Shown: positions 45,195-55,026, counted from the stretch's first letter. The stretch is 64,000 nucleotides of DNA from Pseudomonas monteilii (GCA_001534745.1 CP013997.1:4340001-4404000), one strand, 5' to 3'. Numbers and translations are program-made. The notes: generated by a model from the sequence alone, not told the origin.

Positions 45195-46199
45195 TCAGGT
45201 GTCCTGCGCCTCGATCAGCCCTTGCGCCTGCAAGGCGCGCAAGGCGTCCTCCAGGGTCTGCATGCCCTGCCCCGCTCCGGTCTGCATGACCGACTGCAAC
45301 TGCGCCAGGCGCCCTTCCCGAATCAGATTGCGCACCGCAGCCGTGGCCACCAGCACCTCGCGTGCGGCCACGCGCCCGCCGCCCCTGCGCTTGACCAACC
45401 GCTGCACCACGACCATGCGCAGCGACTCGGCCAGCAGGCTGCGAATCAGGGTTTTCTCCTGGGCGTCGAACACGTCGACCAGGTGATCGATGCTGCTCAC
45501 GGCGCAGCGGGCATGCACCGTGGCCAGCACCAGATGGCCGGTCTGTGCGGCCCGTAGCGCCAGGCGAATGCTCTCCAGGTCACGCAGTTCGCCCAGCAGG
45601 ATCACGTCAGGGTCCTGGCGCAAGGCGCTGCGCAGGGCCTGGGCGAAGTCGCGGGTGTGCCGCCCCACTTCGCGCTGCGTGACCAGGCTGCGCTGACTGT
45701 GGTGAACGATCTCGATGGGGTCTTCCAGGGTGATCACGTGGGCCGGACGCTCCCGGTTCAGGTGGTCGACCAAGGCCGCCAGGGTGCTGGACTTGCCGCT
45801 GCCGGTGGGCCCGGCGACCAGCAGCAGCCCATCCTGCCACTGTGAAACAGGGCGAAACACATTGGTCAGCCCCAGGGCATCGAGGCTGGGCGCCTGTGCC
45901 GGCAGCAGGCGCAGGCTGACAGCCGGCCCCTGGCGTTGGCGGAACAGGTTCACCCGCACCCGCTGCGCGTCGGGCAAGGTCAAGGCCAGGTCGAGCTCAT
46001 CGCCCTCACGCCACTGCGTGCGCTGGCTGTCCTGCAGCCAGGGGGACAGGCTGTCGAACACCTGCGCCTCGGTCGACGGCGGCAGCTCGAGCCGGCGCAG
46101 GTCGCCGTCCACGCGCACGCACGGGGGATGCCCGGCAGCCAGGTGCAGGTCGCAAGCGCCCGCGGCGGCTGCCTGGGCCACGAGTACAGTCACGTCCAT
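45195..46199 (-). CDS. pilT: Type IV pilus retraction ATPase PilT-like
   Basis: A hexameric secretion-superfamily ATPase that powers pilus retraction. It has 334 residues. An N-terminal PAS-like domain (DLHLAAGHPPCVRVDGDL) is followed by Walker A AGPTGSGKSSTLAAL near 130, Asp-box LEDPIEIVHHSQRSLV and Walker B-like DPDVILLGELRDLESIRLAL. The usual MRD/GEMRD is here GELRD. The His box is TGHLVLATVHA. ATG 46199 has GAGGAG upstream; the longer in-frame extension lacks one. It is divergent from yggS, as in P. aeruginosa, but no pilU follows in this window. Confidence 0.9.
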   Translation of the reverse strand: MDVTVLVAQAAAAGACDLHLAAGHPPCVRVDGDLRRLELPPSTEAQVFDSLSPWLQDSQRTQWREGDELDLALTLPDAQRVRVNLFRQRQGPAVSLRLLPAQAPSLDALGLTNVFRPVSQWQDGLLLVAGPTGSGKSSTLAALVDHLNRERPAHVITLEDPIEIVHHSQRSLVTQREVGRHTRDFAQALRSALRQDPDVILLGELRDLESIRLALRAAQTGHLVLATVHARCAVSSIDHLVDVFDAQEKTLIRSLLAESLRMVVVQRLVKRRGGGRVAAREVLVATAAVRNLIREGRLAQLQSVMQTGAGQGMQTLEDALRALQAQGLIEAQDT

Positions 46200-46264
46200 G
46201 AGACTCCTCAACAGCCAGCAAGCAGGTAGAATGCCGCAGACCCTCAGGCCGTCGGCAGCGATCC

Positions 46265-46951
46265 ATGTCCACACTAGCAGACAATCTTTCCGCCCTTGCC
46301 ACCCGTATCGAGCACGCCGCGACCGCCGCGGGCCGTGACCCTGCCGAGGTTCGGCTGCTGGCGGTGAGCAAGACCAAACCCGCTGAAACGGTGCGCCAGG
46401 CCTATGCCGCCGGCGTGCGCGACGTGGGCGAGAACTACCTTCAGGAAGCCCTGGACAAGCAGCAGGCGCTGACCGACCTGACCTTGATCTGGCACTTCAT
46501 CGGCCCCATTCAATCGAACAAGACGCGTGCCATCGCCGAACACTTCGACTGGGTGCACTCGGTGGACCGCCTGAAGATCGCGCAACGCCTGTCGGCGCAA
46601 CGCCCTGCCCATCTGCCGGCGCTGAACATTTGCCTGCAGGTGAACGTCAGTGGCGAAGACAGCAAGTCCGGGTGCAGCCCGGACGAGCTGGCAGCGTTGG
46701 CCACGGCTGTCGCGGCGCTGCCCGGCCTGCACCTGCGCGGGCTGATGGCGATCCCTGAGCCCACCGACGATCGCGCGGCCCAGGAAGCCGCCTTCGCGCG
46801 CCTGCGCGTCCTGCGTGATGGCCTCGGGCTGGACCTGGACACCTTGTCGATGGGCATGAGCCACGACCTGGAAGCGGCGATCGCGCAAGGTGCGACCTGG
46901 GTCCGCATCGGCACCGCCTTGTTCGGGGCGCGCGACTACGGGCGCGCCTGA
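46265..46951 (+). CDS. PLP homeostasis protein YggS (PLPBP)
   Basis: A 228-residue single-domain type III PLP-fold protein that binds pyridoxal phosphate and balances B6 vitamers and amino/keto acids; no enzymatic activity is known for the family. The PLP Lys is in LLAVSKTKPAETV (about residue 38). VGENYLQEALDK, WHFIGPIQSNKTR and SMGMSHDLEAAIAQGATWVR are family blocks. It precedes proC and yggT, a widely conserved cluster. Confidence 0.95.
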   Translation: MSTLADNLSALATRIEHAATAAGRDPAEVRLLAVSKTKPAETVRQAYAAGVRDVGENYLQEALDKQQALTDLTLIWHFIGPIQSNKTRAIAEHFDWVHSVDRLKIAQRLSAQRPAHLPALNICLQVNVSGEDSKSGCSPDELAALATAVAALPGLHLRGLMAIPEPTDDRAAQEAAFARLRVLRDGLGLDLDTLSMGMSHDLEAAIAQGATWVRIGTALFGARDYGRA

Positions 46952-46989
46952 TTCCATGCTTTACTCACTCTTTCCCTCAAGGACCTGAC

Positions 46990-47808
46990 ATGAGCACTAC
47001 ACGTATCGCTTTCATCGGCGCGGGCAACATGGCGGCGAGTCTGATCGGCGGCATGCGCGCCCAAGGCGTGGAGGCCTCGCGCCTGCGTGCCAGCGACCCG
47101 GGCGCCGAGACCCGCGCGCGGATCCAGGCCGAGCAGGGCATCGAGGTGTTCGAGGACAACGCCCAGGCCATCGCCGGTGCCGACGTGATCGTGCTGGCGG
47201 TCAAGCCCCAGGTGATGAAGGCCGTGTGCCAGAGCCTGCAGCCCGAGCTGAAGCCCGGTCAGCTGGTCGTGTCCATCGCCGCCGGGATCACCTGCCAGAG
47301 CCTGCAAGGCTGGCTGGGCGACTGCCCGGTGGTGCGCTGCATGCCTAACACCCCTTCGCTGTTGCGCCAGGGCGTCAGCGGTCTGTATGCCACCGCCGAG
47401 GTTTCGGATGTGCAGCGCCAACAGGCGGAGCACTTGCTCTCGGCAGTCGGCACGGTGGTCTGGGTGGAAGAAGAACGGCAGATCGACGCGGTGACCGCCG
47501 TCTCCGGCAGTGGCCCGGCCTATTTCTTCCTGATGATCGAGGCCATGACCGCAGCCGGGGAAAAGCTCGGCCTGTCGCGCGAGACCGCCTCGCAACTGAC
47601 GCTGCAGACCGCACTCGGTGCTGCGCACATGGCCGTGGCCAGTGATGTCGATGCCGCCGAGCTGCGCCGCCGCGTGACCTCGCCGGCCGGTACCACCGAA
47701 GCGGCGATCCGCTCCTTCCAAGACAATGGCTTCGAAGCACTGGTCGAACAGGCCTTGCACGCCGCCGCGCACCGTTCCGCCGAACTGGCCGAACAACTGG
47801 GTAAATGA
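46990..47808 (+). CDS. proC: Pyrroline-5-carboxylate reductase ProC
   Basis: The enzyme reduces 1-pyrroline-5-carboxylate to proline with NADPH, the last step of proline synthesis. It has 272 residues. The Rossmann motif RIAFIGAGNMAASLIGG opens the protein; VRCMPNTPSLLRQG near 117 and VTAVSGSGPAYFFLMIEAM near 165 are hallmark blocks. AAGGACC precedes the ATG. It lies in yggS-proC-yggT. Confidence 0.97.
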   Translation: MSTTRIAFIGAGNMAASLIGGMRAQGVEASRLRASDPGAETRARIQAEQGIEVFEDNAQAIAGADVIVLAVKPQVMKAVCQSLQPELKPGQLVVSIAAGITCQSLQGWLGDCPVVRCMPNTPSLLRQGVSGLYATAEVSDVQRQQAEHLLSAVGTVVWVEEERQIDAVTAVSGSGPAYFFLMIEAMTAAGEKLGLSRETASQLTLQTALGAAHMAVASDVDAAELRRRVTSPAGTTEAAIRSFQDNGFEALVEQALHAAAHRSAELAEQLGK

Positions 47809-47818
47809 GGAGCCCCCG

Positions 47819-48409
47819 ATGAATGCACTGTCCGGCGCCGCGATCTTCGTGGTGCAAACCCTGGTCAGCCTGTACCTGGTGATCGTCCTGCTGCGCTTCG
47901 TGCTGCAACTGGTCAAGGCCAACTTCTACAATCCGTTGAGCCAGTTCGCCGTGCGCGCCACCCAACCGCTGCTCAAGCCCATTCGCCGGATCGTGCCGAG
48001 CATCGCCGGGCTCGATACGTCCTCGCTGCTGCTGGCGATCGTGATCCAGGCCCTGCTGATGGCCTTCGTGCTGATGGTCAGCTACGGCACCTTCGGCGAT
48101 ATCCCGCACCTGCTGATGTGGGCATTGATCGGCATCGCCTCGCTGTTCCTGAAGATCTTCTGGGTCGCGATGATCGTGATGGTGATCGTGTCGTGGATCG
48201 CCCCGAACAGCCACAACCCAGCCGCCGAGCTCGCCTACCAGATCAGCGAACCGGTGCTGGCGCCGTTCCGTCGCATCGTGCCCAACCTGGGCGGCATGGA
48301 CATCTCACCGATCTTCGCCTTCCTGGCGATCCAGGTGATCCAGTCGTTCGTCATGCCGCCTCTCGCCGCCTATGCCGGCATGCCGCAAGAACTGTGGCGA
48401 ATGATCTGA
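47819..48409 (+). CDS. YggT-family membrane protein
   Basis: A 196-residue integral membrane protein with two tandem YGGT domains (about 1-95 and 100-190). Each contains the NPLSQF / NP-type turn and a P(I/F)RRIVP motif (KPIRRIVPSIAG, APFRRIVPNLGG). The family has been linked to osmotic tolerance and cell-envelope or division functions; its exact role is open. GAGGAG lies 7 nt before ATG 47819, and the gene is 10 nt after proC. Confidence 0.92.
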   Translation: MNALSGAAIFVVQTLVSLYLVIVLLRFVLQLVKANFYNPLSQFAVRATQPLLKPIRRIVPSIAGLDTSSLLLAIVIQALLMAFVLMVSYGTFGDIPHLLMWALIGIASLFLKIFWVAMIVMVIVSWIAPNSHNPAAELAYQISEPVLAPFRRIVPNLGGMDISPIFAFLAIQVIQSFVMPPLAAYAGMPQELWRMI

Positions 48410-48431
48410 TTCGACCGATGACCCGCTGAAA

Positions 48432-48448
48432 GGGCTGCGTTGCAGCCC
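48432..48448 (+). terminator. Possible yggT operon terminator
   Basis: GGGCTGC and GCAGCCC form a 7-bp stem with a 3-nt loop 22 nt after the yggT stop. There is no T tract. Confidence 0.35.
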
Positions 48449-48480
48449 GATCGCGGACAAGCCCGCACACAAGCTGCTTG

Positions 48481-48822
48481 CGCAGCCATGTCTACACTGG
48501 CAGATTGCCGAGATCTGGGTGGGAGCTGGCTTGCCAGCGATAGGGCCCTATCAAGCGCCGCCTGCATCGCGGGCAAGCCCGCTCCCACAAGCTGCTGCGC
48601 AGCCATGTCTACACTGGCAGATTGCCGAGATCTGGGTGGGAGCTGGCTTGCCAGCGATAGGGCCCTATCAAGCGCCGCCTGCATGGCGGGCAAGCCCGCT
48701 CCCACAGACTGCTTGCGCAGCCATACTTATACCGACAAATTGCAGAGATCTGGGTGGGAGCTGGCTTGCCAGCGATAGGGTCCTGTCAGGCGCCTCCTGC
48801 ATCGCAGGCAAGCCCCACAGGG
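48481..48822. repeat. Tandem array of three 117-bp REP-containing units
   Basis: Units begin CGCAGCCATG at 48481, 48598 and 48716 (periods 117 and 118). The first two are nearly identical; the third has diverged at its left end. Each holds two REP-like hairpins, GGGAGCTGGCTTGCCAGCG and, oppositely oriented, GCGGGCAAGCCCGCTCCCAC. Inverted relatives occur at 18213-18416. The rest of the gap up to metX (48823-49091) shows no gene and no recognisable riboswitch. Confidence 0.88.
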
Positions 48823-49091
48823 TCCGCGATAGCCTACAACGCCGTGATGCTCATATGGGTGTGGATCCCTGCCGGGGCGCCGGACCGGCCGCAATTGGGC
48901 CCGCCAGGGCCCACATTAGCACTTGGCAAAAACCATAGAATCTCCCACACCCGTAGCGTCATGCCGGTCCTGCCGGCAGTCGGGCTCCATGCCGCCGTCG
49001 GTTGCCTCATCACTCGCATCCCCCTCATGCGCCTTGCCGCTGCCGGGAGGGGTCTTTAGACTTACGCCTCATTCACGCGTGAGCAGGGTCG

Positions 49092-50231
49092 ATGTCCACT
49101 GTCTTTCCCGAAGATTCCGTCGGTCTGGTCGTGCCACAACTGGCGCGGTTCGACGAACCCCTGGCACTGGCCTGCGGCCGCTCGCTGGCAGGCTACGAAC
49201 TGATCTACGAAACCTATGGCACGCTCAACGCCAGCGCCAGCAACGCGGTACTGATCTGCCATGCGCTGTCGGGTCATCACCATGCAGCGGGCTATCACAC
49301 GCCGCAGGACCGCAAGCCGGGGTGGTGGGACAGCTGCATCGGCCCCGGCAAGCCGATCGACACCGAGCGCTTCTTCGTGGTGAGCCTCAACAACCTCGGC
49401 GGCTGCAATGGCAGCACCGGCCCGAGCAGCATCAACCCGGCCAACGGCAAGCCCTATGGCGCCGACTTCCCGGTGCTGACCGTCGAGGACTGGGTGCACA
49501 GCCAAGCGCGCCTGGCCGACCGCCTGGGCATCGGCCAGTGGGCCGCCGTGGTCGGTGGCAGCCTGGGCGGCATGCAGGCGCTGCAATGGACCATGACCTA
49601 CCCCGACCGGGTCCGGCACTGCGTGAACATCGCCTCGGCGCCCAAGCTGTCGGCGCAGAACATCGCGTTCAACGAGGTGGCCCGCCAGGCCATTCTCACC
49701 GACCCGGAATTCCACGGCGGCTCGTTCCAGGACCAGGGCGTGATCCCCAAGCGCGGTCTGATGCTGGCGCGCATGGTCGGTCATATCACCTACCTGTCCG
49801 ACGACTCCATGGGCGAGAAATTCGGCCGCGAGCTCAAGAGCGACAAGCTCAACTACGATTTCCACAGCGTCGAGTTCCAGGTGGAAAGCTACCTGCGCTA
49901 CCAGGGCGAAGAGTTTTCCGGGCGCTTCGATGCCAACACCTACCTGGTGATGACCAAGGCGCTGGACTACTTCGACCCGGCTGCGGCCCACGACGGTGAC
50001 CTGGCCGCGACCCTGGCGCACGTCAAGGCCAACTACTGCGTGATCTCCTTCAGCACCGACTGGCGTTTCTCGCCGGCCCGCTCACGGGAAATGGTCGACG
50101 CCCTGATGGCCGCACGCAAGAACGTCTGCTACCTGGAGATCGATGCCCCCTACGGCCACGATGCCTTCCTGATCCCGTCCCCGCGCTACATGCAGGGTTT
50201 CTCGAACTACATGAACCGCATCGACATCTGA
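49092..50231 (+). CDS. metX: Homoserine O-acyltransferase MetX
   Basis: An alpha/beta-hydrolase-fold enzyme that acylates homoserine to enter methionine synthesis; in pseudomonads the donor is succinyl-CoA. It has 379 residues. The nucleophile elbow [14 protein letters not shown] (Ser near 155) is intact. The acid/base part is visible in [19 protein letters not shown] and [12 protein letters not shown] (Asp near 317, His near 350). It forms an operon with metW 7 nt downstream. Confidence 0.95.
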   Translation: MSTVFPEDSVGLVVPQLARFDEPLALACGRSLAGYELIYETYGTLNASASNAVLICHALSGHHHAAGYHTPQDRKPGWWDSCIGPGKPIDTERFFVVSLNNLGGCNGSTGPSSINPANGKPYGADFPVLTVEDWVHSQARLADRLGIGQWAAVVGGSLGGMQALQWTMTYPDRVRHCVNIASAPKLSAQNIAFNEVARQAILTDPEFHGGSFQDQGVIPKRGLMLARMVGHITYLSDDSMGEKFGRELKSDKLNYDFHSVEFQVESYLRYQGEEFSGRFDANTYLVMTKALDYFDPAAAHDGDLAATLAHVKANYCVISFSTDWRFSPARSREMVDALMAARKNVCYLEIDAPYGHDAFLIPSPRYMQGFSNYMNRIDI

Positions 50232-50238
50232 GGACCCC

Positions 50239-50859
50239 ATGAGAGCCGATCTGGAAATCATCCAACAGTGGATTCCCGCCGGTAGCCGGGTGCTCGACCT
50301 CGGCTGCGGCAACGGCGACCTGCTGGCCTCGCTGCAGGCGCACAAGCAGGTCACCGGCTATGGCCTGGAAATCGACCCGGACAACATCGCCGCCTGCGTG
50401 GCCAAGGGCGTCAATGTCATCGAGCAGGACCTGGACAAGGGCCTGGGCAACTTCGCCAGCGACAGCTTCGACGTGGTGATCATGACCCAGGCATTGCAGG
50501 CCGTAGAGTATCCGGACCGCATTCTCGAAGAAATGCTGCGCGTCGGTCGCCAGTGCGTGATCACCTTCCCCAACTTCGGCCACTGGCGCTGCCGCTGGTA
50601 CCTGGCGACCAAAGGCCGCATGCCGGTCTCGGACTTCATGCCGTACACCTGGTACAACACGCCGAACATCCACTTCTGCACCTTCGCCGACTTCGAAGCC
50701 TTGTGCGTCGAACGTCAAGCGAGGATCATCGATCGTCTGGCCGTCGACCGCCTGCACCGACATGGATGGGCCAGTCGACTGTGGCCCAACCTGCTCGGGG
50801 AGATCGGCATTTACCGGCTGAGCGGCCCAGGCCTCCAAGGGCACAAGGTCGCGGTCTGA
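50239..50859 (+). CDS. metW: Methionine biosynthesis protein MetW
   Basis: A 206-residue methyltransferase-fold protein. The SAM-binding glycine motif VLDLGCGNGDLLASL is at residues 20-34, followed by DVVIMTQALQAVEYP and the C-terminal LWPNLLGEIGIYRLSG. MetW is required together with MetX for efficient homoserine acylation in pseudomonads, and the adjacent genes here support that pairing. No methyl-acceptor substrate is known. Confidence 0.95.
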   Translation: MRADLEIIQQWIPAGSRVLDLGCGNGDLLASLQAHKQVTGYGLEIDPDNIAACVAKGVNVIEQDLDKGLGNFASDSFDVVIMTQALQAVEYPDRILEEMLRVGRQCVITFPNFGHWRCRWYLATKGRMPVSDFMPYTWYNTPNIHFCTFADFEALCVERQARIIDRLAVDRLHRHGWASRLWPNLLGEIGIYRLSGPGLQGHKVAV

Positions 50860-50994
50860 GCCGACGCTGCTCGGCACTCGTCCCCGTCCTTCCGTACCGC
50901 AGGCTTCACAGGCCTGCACGTGCCCCGCGTGTCCGTGATCGTTCCGGCCCGCGCGGTGCATCCCGCGCTTCCACCCAGACAGACTTCCAGGCTC

Positions 50995-51591
50995 ATGATG
51001 AACTTCCCACAACTCGTATTGGCCAGCCACAACGCTGGCAAGCTCAAGGAACTGCAAGCCATGCTCGGCGACGCCGTGCAGCTGCGCTCGGTCGGTGAGT
51101 TCAGCCAGGTCGAACCCGAAGAGACCGGCCTGTCGTTCATCGAGAACGCCATTCTCAAGGCGCGCAACGCCGCACGTCTTTCGGGCTTGCCGGCCCTGGC
51201 CGATGATTCCGGCCTGGCGGTCGATCACCTGGGCGGCGCGCCGGGCATCTACTCGGCGCGCTATGCCGATGGCCAGGGCGACGCGGCCAACAATGCCAAG
51301 CTGCTCGCGGCGCTCAAGGACGTGCCAGAGGCACAGCGTACTGCGCAGTTCGTGTGCGCGCTGGCCTTGGTGCGGCATGCCGACGACCCGCTGCCGATCC
51401 TCTGCGAAGGTCTCTGGCACGGGCGCATCCTGCTCCAGGCCAGCGGCGAGCATGGTTTTGGCTACGACCCGTTGTTCTGGGTACCGGAGCGCGGCTGCTC
51501 CAGCGCCGAACTGAGCCCTGCCGAGAAGAACCAGCTCAGCCACCGCGCACGCGCCATGGCGCTGCTGCGTCAACGCCTGGGGCTGGCATGA
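50995..51591 (+). CDS. rdgB: dITP/XTP pyrophosphatase RdgB
   Basis: A house-cleaning nucleotidase that hydrolyses dITP, XTP and ITP to monophosphates. It has 198 residues. [16 protein letters not shown] at the N-terminus, [13 protein letters not shown] near 45, [19 protein letters not shown] near 65 and [15 protein letters not shown] near 150 are family blocks. ATG 50995 gives the Pseudomonas length; ATG 50998 is equally readable. Its stop overlaps the hemW start (ATGA). In related genomes a DUF4426 gene sits between metW and rdgB; here only 135 nt separate them. Confidence 0.95.
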   Translation: MMNFPQLVLASHNAGKLKELQAMLGDAVQLRSVGEFSQVEPEETGLSFIENAILKARNAARLSGLPALADDSGLAVDHLGGAPGIYSARYADGQGDAANNAKLLAALKDVPEAQRTAQFVCALALVRHADDPLPILCEGLWHGRILLQASGEHGFGYDPLFWVPERGCSSAELSPAEKNQLSHRARAMALLRQRLGLA

Positions 51592-52754
51592 CGGGCAATG
51601 CTTCGATGCCGACACTGGCGACCCTGCCACCGCTGGCGCTGTACATCCACATCCCGTGGTGCGTGCGCAAATGCCCGTACTGCGACTTCAATTCGCACAC
51701 GGCCGGCCCTGAGCTGCCCGAACAGGCCTACGTCGATGCACTGCTGGCCGACCTCGAGCAGGACTTGCCGGCCGCCCAGGGCCGCCCGCTGACATCGATC
51801 TTCTTCGGCGGAGGAACGCCCAGCCTGTTCAGTGCCGATGCGCTGGGTCGGCTGCTGCGCGGCATCGAAGCACGCATCGCCTTCAGTCCCGACATCGAGA
51901 TCACCCTGGAGGCCAACCCCGGGACGTTCGAGCAGGACAAGTTCAAGGCCTACCGGCAACTGGGCATCAATCGCCTGTCGATCGGCGTGCAGAGCTTCCA
52001 GCAGGCCAAGCTGCAGGCCCTGGGACGCATCCATGACGGCGGCGAGGCGGTACGTGCGGCGGGCATGGCCCAGGCGGCCGGGTTCGACAACTTCAACCTC
52101 GACCTGATGCATGGCCTGCCAGGGCAGTCTCTCGAAGAAGCCTTGGGCGACCTGCGCCAGGCCATCGACCTGGGCGCCACCCACCTGTCGTGGTACCAGC
52201 TGACCCTGGAACCCAATACCGTGTTCTGGAACCAGCCGCCCGTGCTGCCGGAAGACGATATTCTCTGGGACATCCAGGAAGCCGGCCAGGCACTGCTGGC
52301 CGAGCAGGGCTTCGCCCAGTACGAGGTCTCGGCCTATGCGCGTCCAGGGCGCGCCGCCCGGCACAACCTCAACTACTGGAGCTTCGGTGATTTCATCGGC
52401 ATCGGCGCCGGGGCCCACGGCAAGCTCAGCTACCCGGACGGGCGCATCCTGCGCACCTGGAAGACACGCCTGCCCAAGGACTACCTGAACCCGGCCAAGC
52501 CGTTCCAGGCAGGAGAAAAACGGCTGCCGCTGGACGAGTTGCCGTTCGAATTCCTGATGAACGCCCTGCGCCTGACCAACGGCGTCGACGCCCAGCTGTT
52601 CACCGAGCGGACGGGCGTGCCGCTCGCGCAGCTGGACAGCGCGCGGCGCGAGGCCGAACAAAAGGGGCTTTTACGGGTCGAACCGCAGCGCTTGGTCGCC
52701 ACGCCACGCGGACAGCTGTTCCTGAACGACCTGCTGCAGTACTTCCTGACCTGA
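51588..52754 (+). CDS. hemW: Radical SAM heme chaperone HemW
   Basis: A HemN-related radical SAM protein that binds heme and delivers it to target enzymes. It has 388 residues. The cluster motif [13 protein letters not shown] (CxxxCxYC, about residues 24-36) is that of HemW and lacks the extra HemN cysteine. [11 protein letters not shown] near 74, LEANPGTFE near 104 and RLSIGVQSF near 125 are conserved, and the C-terminal HemN-C domain is complete. The start overlaps the rdgB stop. Confidence 0.93.
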   Translation: MTGNASMPTLATLPPLALYIHIPWCVRKCPYCDFNSHTAGPELPEQAYVDALLADLEQDLPAAQGRPLTSIFFGGGTPSLFSADALGRLLRGIEARIAFSPDIEITLEANPGTFEQDKFKAYRQLGINRLSIGVQSFQQAKLQALGRIHDGGEAVRAAGMAQAAGFDNFNLDLMHGLPGQSLEEALGDLRQAIDLGATHLSWYQLTLEPNTVFWNQPPVLPEDDILWDIQEAGQALLAEQGFAQYEVSAYARPGRAARHNLNYWSFGDFIGIGAGAHGKLSYPDGRILRTWKTRLPKDYLNPAKPFQAGEKRLPLDELPFEFLMNALRLTNGVDAQLFTERTGVPLAQLDSARREAEQKGLLRVEPQRLVATPRGQLFLNDLLQYFLT

Positions 52755-52764
52755 GGAACCTTCC

Positions 52765-53091
52765 ATGGATGTGATGCTGGACCTGCTCTCGAACGTGTCG
52801 CACTGGAGTCGCGGTCACCTGTCGGAGATATCGTTGGCACTGGTCGGCTGCCTGCTGGTGCTGTTCGGCGCAGACCTCAAGGGCGCGGTAGAGCAACGCC
52901 TGGGCGGGGTGAACGGCGCGCTGCGGGTACCGGCCATGGCGGCCTTGATGCTGGTCGGCTGCGGCGCCGCACTGATCCATGCGACACCGTGGGTGGAGAA
53001 GGGATTGGCGCAGTTCGGCAACTACGCGCTGGGGCCGGTCTTGCTGGTGGTGATCGTGTTGATCGGGATCGTCGCGGACCGGCGGGGATAA
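52765..53091 (+). CDS. DUF3392-family membrane protein
   Basis: A 108-residue protein with three hydrophobic segments (about 22-38, 55-72, 85-103). MDLLSNVSHWSR-like N-terminal residues and the SEISLALVGCLLVLFGADL block match the DUF3392 family of Gammaproteobacteria. Its function is unknown. It follows hemW by 10 nt with GAGGAA before the ATG, so it is probably the last gene of metX-metW-rdgB-hemW. Confidence 0.85.
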   Translation: MDVMLDLLSNVSHWSRGHLSEISLALVGCLLVLFGADLKGAVEQRLGGVNGALRVPAMAALMLVGCGAALIHATPWVEKGLAQFGNYALGPVLLVVIVLIGIVADRRG

Positions 53092-53106
53092 AGCACACCT
53101 TGAGTC

Positions 53107-53135
53107 ATCGCTGACCGACCCGGCCGGTCAGCGAT
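53107..53135. terminator. Bidirectional terminator between DUF3392 gene and trmB
   Basis: ATCGCTGACCG and CGGTCAGCGAT make a perfect 11-bp stem with a 7-nt loop in the gap between convergent genes; the following sequence is only modestly T-rich. Confidence 0.6.
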
Positions 53136-53144
53136 CCTGCCTCG

Positions 53145-53864
53145 TTACACCTTTTCGAACTTCAGGTCCCAGACCCCGTGCCCGAGCCGCTCGCCGCGGC
53201 GCTCGAACTTGGTGATCGGCCGCTCGGGCGGACGCGGCACGTAGGCGTTGTCGGCCGCCTGGTTGCGATAGCCCGGCGCGGCCTGCATCACCTCCAGCAT
53301 GTACTCGGCATACGGCTCCCAGTCGGTCGCCATGTGGAAGACGCCACCCAACTTGAGCTTGCGACGTACCAGTTCGGCGAAGCCTGCCTGGACGATACGG
53401 CGCTTGTGGTGACGCGCCTTGTGCCACGGGTCGGGGAAGAACAGCATCAGGCGGTCGAGGCTGTCGTCCGCCACGCAGCGGTTCAGCACCTCGATGGCGT
53501 CGCAATCGTACACGCGCAGGTTGGTCAGCCCCTGGGTCAGCACCCCATTGAGCAATGCACCGACACCGGGCCGATGTACCTCGACGCCGATGAAGTCCTG
53601 CTCGGGCGCGGCGGCGGCCATCTCCAGCAGGGAATGGCCCATGCCGAAACCGATCTCCAGTGTGCGCGGCGCCGAGCGCCCGAACACCTGATCGTAGTCG
53701 ACGACGCTGTCCGCCAGCGGCAGGATGTACAGCGGACCGCCCTGGTCCAGACCGCGCTGCTGGCCTTCGGTCATGCGGCCGGCGCGCATCACGAAACTCT
53801 TGATACGGCGCTGGGGGCGCGCTTCGCCGTCTTCGGGGATCGGCGTTTCTTGCGATTCAGTCAT
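53145..53864 (-). CDS. trmB: tRNA (guanine-N7)-methyltransferase TrmB
   Basis: SAM-dependent methylation of G46 in tRNA. The 239-residue protein has [15 protein letters not shown] near 70 (SAM loop), [14 protein letters not shown] near 93 and [19 protein letters not shown] near 145, the catalytic signature of the family. It lies 9 nt after thiG on the same strand, the usual thiS-thiG-trmB order. Confidence 0.96.
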   Translation of the reverse strand: MTESQETPIPEDGEARPQRRIKSFVMRAGRMTEGQQRGLDQGGPLYILPLADSVVDYDQVFGRSAPRTLEIGFGMGHSLLEMAAAAPEQDFIGVEVHRPGVGALLNGVLTQGLTNLRVYDCDAIEVLNRCVADDSLDRLMLFFPDPWHKARHHKRRIVQAGFAELVRRKLKLGGVFHMATDWEPYAEYMLEVMQAAPGYRNQAADNAYVPRPPERPITKFERRGERLGHGVWDLKFEKV

Positions 53865-53873
53865 CAGGGGCTC

Positions 53874-54668
53874 TTACTTGATCAGGCCTTCCAGCGGCGA
53901 GGACGCGCTGGCATAGAGTTTTTTCGGCATGCGACCGGCCAGGTAGGCCAGGCGCCCGGCGACGATGGCATGCTTCATGGCTTCGGCCATCATCACCGGT
54001 TGCTGGGCGTGGGCGATGGCCGAGTTCATCAGTACGGCCTCGCAGCCCATTTCCATGGCGATGGTGGCATCGGAAGCCGTGCCGACGCCGGCATCGACCA
54101 GCACCGGCACCTTGGATTCTTCGAGGATGATCTGCAGGTTGTAGGGGTTGCAGATGCCCAACCCGGTGCCGATCAGGCCGGCCAATGGCATCACCGCGAT
54201 ACACCCGGCTTCGGCCAGCTGACGGGCGATGATCGGATCGTCGCTGGTATAGACCATCACGTCGAACCCGTCCTTGACCAGCACCTCGGCGGCCTTGAGC
54301 GTCTCGATGACATTGGGGAACAAGGTCTTCTGGTCGGCCAGCACTTCCAGCTTGACCAGGTTGTGCCCATCGAGCAGCTCGCGCGCCAGACGGCAGGTAC
54401 GCACGGCCTCGACGGCGTCGTAGCAGCCTGCGGTGTTCGGCAGGATGGTGTAGCGATCCGGCGGCAGTACGTCCAGCAGGTTGGGCTCGCCCGGGTTCTG
54501 GCCGATGTTGGTACGGCGCACGGCGACGGTGACGATTTCGGCGCCCGAGGCCTCGATGGCCAGACGGGTCTCTTCCAGGTCACGGTACTTGCCCGTGCCG
54601 ACCAGCAGGCGCGAGGCGAAGGTGCGGCCGGCCAGGGTGAAAGGCGTGTCGCTGCGAAGGTTGCTCAT
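53874..54668 (-). CDS. thiG: Thiazole synthase ThiG
   Basis: The enzyme condenses 1-deoxyxylulose 5-phosphate, dehydroglycine and sulfur from ThiS-thiocarboxylate into the thiamine thiazole. It has 264 residues. The Schiff-base Lys is in [11 protein letters not shown] (about 104). [32 protein letters not shown] and [18 protein letters not shown] are conserved (TIM-barrel phosphate site). It follows thiS by 54 nt. Confidence 0.97.
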   Translation of the reverse strand: MSNLRSDTPFTLAGRTFASRLLVGTGKYRDLEETRLAIEASGAEIVTVAVRRTNIGQNPGEPNLLDVLPPDRYTILPNTAGCYDAVEAVRTCRLARELLDGHNLVKLEVLADQKTLFPNVIETLKAAEVLVKDGFDVMVYTSDDPIIARQLAEAGCIAVMPLAGLIGTGLGICNPYNLQIILEESKVPVLVDAGVGTASDATIAMEMGCEAVLMNSAIAHAQQPVMMAEAMKHAIVAGRLAYLAGRMPKKLYASASSPLEGLIK

Positions 54669-54722
54669 CGTTGTTCCTCTGGAAAGGTTGCAAGGGCCTG
54701 CAGGCCGTCGACATCCGTCGGC

Positions 54723-54923
54723 TCAGCCGCCACCGATGGCGTGAACCACCTCGACGTGGTCGCCTTCGGTGAGCAGCGTGCCTTCATGCAGGCTGCGCGG
54801 CACGATGTCCTGGTTGAGTTCCACGGCAACCCGGCGACCGGCCAGGTCGAGCCGAGCCAGCAGGGCCGAGACGCTCTCGCCCTCCGGGACGTCGTAGGGT
54901 TCACCGTTCAGTTGAATGCGCAT
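54723..54923 (-). CDS. thiS: Sulfur carrier protein ThiS
   Basis: A 66-residue ubiquitin-like protein, MRIQLNGEPYDVPEGESV at the start and a C-terminal Gly-Gly tail (HAIGGG) that is adenylated and thiocarboxylated. The start at 54923 gives the family length. It is immediately upstream of thiG. No TPP riboswitch is seen before it. Confidence 0.95.
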   Translation of the reverse strand: MRIQLNGEPYDVPEGESVSALLARLDLAGRRVAVELNQDIVPRSLHEGTLLTEGDHVEVVHAIGGG

Positions 54924-55026
54924 GGCACGAGCACCACTGTTCTTTGGGGCCCGCATTCTAGCCCCGATCTGCACCCGAACCCAAGGGCACCCCGCGCCAT
55001 TCGTCCCGCGGGCCTACCCCTTGGGT

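Noticed and set aside
48481..48822. Possible CRISPR array
   Set aside because: The repeats are direct 117-bp units with no unique spacers, each made of REP palindromes, and there are no cas genes nearby.
48440..48938. Short overlapping open frames (about 110-140 codons) within the REP array
   Set aside because: They translate the tandem repeat into repeated peptides, have no ribosome sites and occur in several frames and both strands.
48823..49091. SAM or other riboswitch before metX
   Set aside because: No recognisable conserved riboswitch core or terminator/antiterminator pair was found.
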